NCBI GenBank assembly: GCA_007122745.1
Contig: SKTA01000061.1
Location: 1 to 11,115 of the forward strand
DNA: 11,115 bases
Direction of reading: 5' to 3'
From: Bacteroidales bacterium
GTDB lineage: Bacteria > Bacteroidota > Bacteroidia > Bacteroidales > UBA7960
The first letter of the stretch is position 1. The number at the start of each line of letters is the position of its first letter. Made by a program: the position numbers and the translations under genes. Of the stretch, positions 8,030 through 11,115 are shown piece after piece. The notes below the pieces were generated by a model. The model worked only from the letters and a program-made list of their open reading frames with translations. It was not told the origin of the DNA and searched no databases.

Positions 8030-8059
8030 TTGTTATTTGGAAAAAACGTAGTAAATTTG
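8030..8059 (+). promoter_or_regulatory. Bacteroidota-type promoter of the second SusC gene
   Basis: TTG at 8030-8032, a 19-base spacer, and TAAATTTG at 8052-8059 match the TTG / TAnnTTTG consensus used by the primary sigma factor of Bacteroidota. T runs at 8013-8020 and 8022-8028 directly upstream could act like an UP element or bend the DNA. Transcription should begin near 8066, leaving a leader of about 54 bases that ends in an A-rich stretch (aaaacaaaaacaac) before the ATG at 8120, with no Shine-Dalgarno. Confidence 0.75.
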
Positions 8060-8119
8060 AAGTCCAATCAAAGCATAAACCATTTATGGTAATTATTTAT
8101 TAACTAAAACAAAAACAAC

Positions 8120-11115
8120 ATGATGAAGCGAGTTTTCATTTTAATGGGTCTGCTGCTCTTTGTCGGGTCTTCCCTATTTGGGCAGCAAATACAGGTTTCC
8201 GGTACAGTTACCGATGCCGCTGATGGGGCCACCCTGCCTGGTGTTACGATTCAGGTTCAGGGGACGACCATCGGTACAGTAACTGACATCAACGGTAGAT
8301 ATGAGCTCAGTACACCCGCTGACGGTACGCTGATTTTTTCATTTATCGGGATGACTACCAGGCAAATTCCTGTTGATGGCCGCAACGTAATTAATGTGGC
8401 TTTGGAGTCAGCTGTTGTGGGTCTTGAAGAGGTCGTGGTTGTTGCTTACGGCCAGCAAAGGAGAGAAGCTGCGACAGGGGCGATTGCAACTGTTAGCGGC
8501 GACCAGATCCGCAATATGCCTGCAACAAGCCCTGAAAAGCTATTGCAAGGTCAGGTAGCGGGTATGCAAATCCAGAGTGTATCCGGTCAGCCGGGTGCTG
8601 CATCGCAGGTGCGTATCAGGGGTTTCAGCTCCATTAACGCAGGACAGGAACCCTTGTATGTGGTAGACGGTGTACCCGTGGCATCAGGTGACTGGAACAT
8701 CTTTACCTCTACAGGTAATGCATTGTCGAACCTGAACCCCGGCGACATTGAGTCCATTACGGTACTTAAGGATGCTGCTGCCTCTTCCATTTACGGTTCA
8801 AGGGCCGCAAACGGTGTAATTCTGATCACCACCCGGAGAGGACGTGCAGGAGAAGATGCCAGGATCAACTTCCGCGTACGCAGTGGAGTTTCTCAAAAGG
8901 TGAATGATAACGATTATCAGTTCATGACAGCTGATGAGATTTATCGCTACAACCGTACGGCGATCATCAACTCAGGCTTCGATCCCGAAACCTATTCCTC
9001 TGCAGCCGGTGGTGCCCTTTTCGCAGGCTTTTATGCCGGAGAGAACCTGCCAACCAACTTTCCGGACGACCCGGACAATGAAGCCCTTAACGGACAGCCA
9101 GTGCAGACATTCGACTGGATGGATGCTGCCTTCCGCGATGGCATTTTTACTGAATATGAGTTTAACGTTTCCGGCGGAACGGACAGAACCACTTACTACA
9201 CATCCGGAAGTTACATGAACCAGGAAGGTATCATGATCGACACCGGCCTGGAAAGGATTTCCTTCAGAAGCAATGTCGACCAGAAAGTCGGTAGCATGCT
9301 CACCGTCGGTACGAATGTTAATGCTTCTTACTCCTTCATGGACGACAGACCAAATGACGCGATGTACTTTGTGAACCCATTTTGGGCCTCATTGAATTTG
9401 TTGCCATGGCACCTGCCTTATAATGAAGATGGTTCTTACAACTTTAACCTGCCTTCTAACTCAAATTCCAACTTCATAGCCAGTGCTGCGTTTGAAGATC
9501 AGTGGGAAAGACAATATCGTGTGCTGGGAACAGTATATGGTGAGCTAAATCCTCTGGATGGTCTTGTGATCAGGTCGAGCAACTCCGTTGAAATAATGAA
9601 TGGAGAAGGTCGCAGATGGTGGGACCCCCGCGGTGGAACTGGTGAAACGGGTACCTTGCAGGTTTCCAATACCAGGCTGCAGCGATTCACGACAACCAAC
9701 ACCATTAACTACATGGGTTCGATTGCGAACGTCCATAACTACAGGGTGCTGGCAGGTCAGGAAGCTTTCATGCACCAATTTAACTATCACTATGCATATG
9801 GTACGAATTTGGGTTACAAAATCCCCCACCTCAACGTATCAGCGCAACCCGACTCAAGGGCAAGTTATTCTTTTAGCGAATATTCCCTGATGTCTTTCTT
9901 TGGAATTCTTGACTATAACTTTGATGACAAATACTTCTTCCAGGGTAGCGTTCGCCGTGATGGAAACTCTAAGTTCGGTTCAGAAAACCGTTGGGCTACC
10001 TTCTGGTCAGTAGGTGGTTCGTGGAACATCCACCGCGAGGAATTCATGAGCGACCTGGACTGGGTGAATATGCTTAAACTGCGTGCCAGCTACGGTATCA
10101 GCGGTAACGACGGCATTGGAATTTACGACCAGTACGGAACATATGGTGCAGCCGTTTACAACGGCATCGGTGCCATGAACCCTACACGTATCCCCAACCC
10201 GAACCTCACCTGGGAGCTCAATACTACTTATAACTTCGGTTTGGATTTTGCACTTATGCAAAACCTGCAGGGATCGTTTGAGTACTATCAGAGAGGAACT
10301 ACCGAAATGCTCCTAAGCATGCCTATTTCCAGAACTGCCGGTGCATCAGCCTTCAGGATTAACATTGGTGAAATGGTAAACCGTGGGTTAGAAGCCAATT
10401 TGACCTATAACATGAACTTAGGTGATGTAATGCTTAACCTGAGAGGTAACGCCGGACGCAACAAGGTTGAAATCCTTGACCTTGGCGGTGAGGAAGAAAT
10501 TGCTCATGGATTCTGGAGAAGATTCCGCATCGGTGGTGGTTACTCCGACTATTACGTTTATGACTGGGCCGGTGTGAACCCTGCCAATGGACAAAGCCTC
10601 TACTATAATGAAGATGGAGACCTTACACCTTCTTACACTGAAGCAAGAAGGGTATATAGAGGTAACATGGAACCCAGTATTTTCGGTGGTTTCGGATATG
10701 ACCTCTTTTGGAGGGGATTTGGCCTTTCAATGTTCTTCGAATTTAAACTGGGCCATTATGTATACATCATGGAAAGCCGTTACACCAGAAGCGATGGCTT
10801 CAACTGGGGAAGCAACCAGAATGCAGACCTGTTGAACCACTGGAAAGAGCCCGGCGATATGGTATCGAATCCTAAGCCATTGGTCAACAACCAAATGGGA
10901 GCCAATGAGTGGGGTACTTCAAGATTCCTTGAAAAAGGTGACTATCTCAGATTTAAGGATTTGACACTAAGCTATACCCTGCCTCCAAGCATCTTGCAAA
11001 ATGCCGGTATACAAAATGCACGCGTCTTTGTAAATGCTGTAAACCTTTACACATGGCATGATGTAAGCTACTGGGATCCGGAAAGAGATGTTACCGGTGG
11101 CGGATACATCGTATT
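8120..11115 (+). CDS. SusC/RagA-type TonB-dependent outer-membrane transporter, 3' partial
   Basis: I read 998 codons without a stop from the ATG at 8120 (a second ATG follows at 8123) to the right edge. Domains in order: Sec signal peptide (1-21, ending SSLFGQQ); carboxypeptidase-D-regulatory-like domain (about 25-98: VSGTVTDAADGATLPGVTIQ, TVTDINGRYEL); TonB box EEVVVVAYG (103-111); plug (about 118-240: LLQGQVAGMQIQ, VRIRGFSSI, LYVVDGVPV, DIESITVLKDAAASSIYGSR, NGVILITTRRG). The remainder is a beta-barrel with typical strands such as FFQGSVRRDGNSKFG and LKLRASYGISGN. The last visible stretch, DVSYWDPERDVTGGGY, corresponds to the region just before the final strands, so only about 25-40 residues should be missing. 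It is an outer-membrane importer driven by TonB, normally paired with a SusD lid encoded next, here beyond the window. It has its own promoter, separate from the first SusC. Substrate unknown. Confidence 0.96.
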   Translation, partial: MMKRVFILMGLLLFVGSSLFGQQIQVSGTVTDAADGATLPGVTIQVQGTTIGTVTDINGRYELSTPADGTLIFSFIGMTTRQIPVDGRNVINVALESAVVGLEEVVVVAYGQQRREAATGAIATVSGDQIRNMPATSPEKLLQGQVAGMQIQSVSGQPGAASQVRIRGFSSINAGQEPLYVVDGVPVASGDWNIFTSTGNALSNLNPGDIESITVLKDAAASSIYGSRAANGVILITTRRGRAGEDARINFRVRSGVSQKVNDNDYQFMTADEIYRYNRTAIINSGFDPETYSSAAGGALFAGFYAGENLPTNFPDDPDNEALNGQPVQTFDWMDAAFRDGIFTEYEFNVSGGTDRTTYYTSGSYMNQEGIMIDTGLERISFRSNVDQKVGSMLTVGTNVNASYSFMDDRPNDAMYFVNPFWASLNLLPWHLPYNEDGSYNFNLPSNSNSNFIASAAFEDQWERQYRVLGTVYGELNPLDGLVIRSSNSVEIMNGEGRRWWDPRGGTGETGTLQVSNTRLQRFTTTNTINYMGSIANVHNYRVLAGQEAFMHQFNYHYAYGTNLGYKIPHLNVSAQPDSRASYSFSEYSLMSFFGILDYNFDDKYFFQGSVRRDGNSKFGSENRWATFWSVGGSWNIHREEFMSDLDWVNMLKLRASYGISGNDGIGIYDQYGTYGAAVYNGIGAMNPTRIPNPNLTWELNTTYNFGLDFALMQNLQGSFEYYQRGTTEMLLSMPISRTAGASAFRINIGEMVNRGLEANLTYNMNLGDVMLNLRGNAGRNKVEILDLGGEEEIAHGFWRRFRIGGGYSDYYVYDWAGVNPANGQSLYYNEDGDLTPSYTEARRVYRGNMEPSIFGGFGYDLFWRGFGLSMFFEFKLGHYVYIMESRYTRSDGFNWGSNQNADLLNHWKEPGDMVSNPKPLVNNQMGANEWGTSRFLEKGDYLRFKDLTLSYTLPPSILQNAGIQNARVFVNAVNLYTWHDVSYWDPERDVTGGGYIV
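8810..8842 (+). repeat. Near-identical 33-bp block shared by the two SusC genes (copy 2)
   Basis: This is the partner of 351-383, in the same orientation and the same place in the plug-coding region, about 8.5 kb away. The match includes the palindrome TGATCA. Such a short direct match could in principle allow recombination between the paralogs, but protein conservation alone may explain it. Confidence 0.7.

Larger units (their letters stand above)
7677..8119. other. 443-bp AT-rich divergent intergenic region
   Basis: This region separates the - strand 803-aa gene from the + strand SusC-type gene, so it must hold the controls for both unless the - strand gene is read from elsewhere. It is markedly AT-richer than the flanking genes, with several A and T tracts (nine T then GGC then seven A around 7848-7866; T runs at 8013-8028). 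A + strand promoter is recognisable at 8030-8059. For the - strand I found no exact TAnnTTTG. Short inverted repeats cluster at 7696-7735, and an 8-bp palindrome TAACGTTA sits at 7776-7783. No convincing gene or structured RNA is visible. Confidence 0.8.

Noticed and set aside
8120..11115. Possible broken or frameshifted SusC, since the gene has no stop in the window
   Set aside because: Codon-by-codon reading is uninterrupted from the ATG to the last base, and the visible end matches the pre-terminal part of the family. It is cut by the window edge, not degraded.

Overview
The window reads as a stretch of a Bacteroidota chromosome. It carries SusC/SusD-type outer-membrane uptake genes, A-rich translation leaders with no clear Shine-Dalgarno, a lipoprotein with acidic residues after the lipid cysteine, and a good match to the Bacteroidota promoter (TTG, 19 nt, TAnnTTTG). 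Order and genus cannot be fixed from this sequence. No glycoside hydrolase, peptidase, sulfatase, regulator, RNA gene, transposon or CRISPR array is visible, so the imported substrates cannot be named.

Layout: (1) Positions 1-4316, + strand: a SusC-type TonB-dependent transporter cut by the left edge, then after 18 bases a complete SusD/RagB-type surface lipoprotein. Together they form one transporter and lid pair. (2) 4373-4410: a strong hairpin with A and T tails on opposite sides, serving as a terminator for both strands between convergent genes. (3) 5183 down to 4431 and 7676 down to 5265, - strand: two exported proteins in tandem. The upstream one (803 aa) joins an alpha-2-macroglobulin-like MG2 region, a probable carboxypeptidase-regulatory-like beta domain, a TonB-receptor-type plug domain and an A2M-like tail, but has no beta-barrel. 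The downstream one (250 aa) is a small exported protein of unknown function. (4) 7677-8119: an AT-rich divergent intergenic region with a clear + strand promoter and a cluster of short inverted repeats near the - strand gene. (5) 8120-11115, + strand: a second SusC-type transporter with an intact N-terminus (signal peptide, carboxypeptidase-like domain, TonB box, plug, most of the barrel), running off the right edge without a stop.

How the genes fit together: each SusC forms the outer-membrane barrel, energised by TonB, and its SusD forms the external substrate-binding lid. The second SusC probably has its own SusD just past the right edge. The - strand pair between the two uptake loci is the least ordinary part. 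Its plug-like domain matches the SusC plugs motif for motif while having no barrel to plug. Whether it works with the neighbouring transporters or is a separate envelope system cannot be decided from sequence alone.
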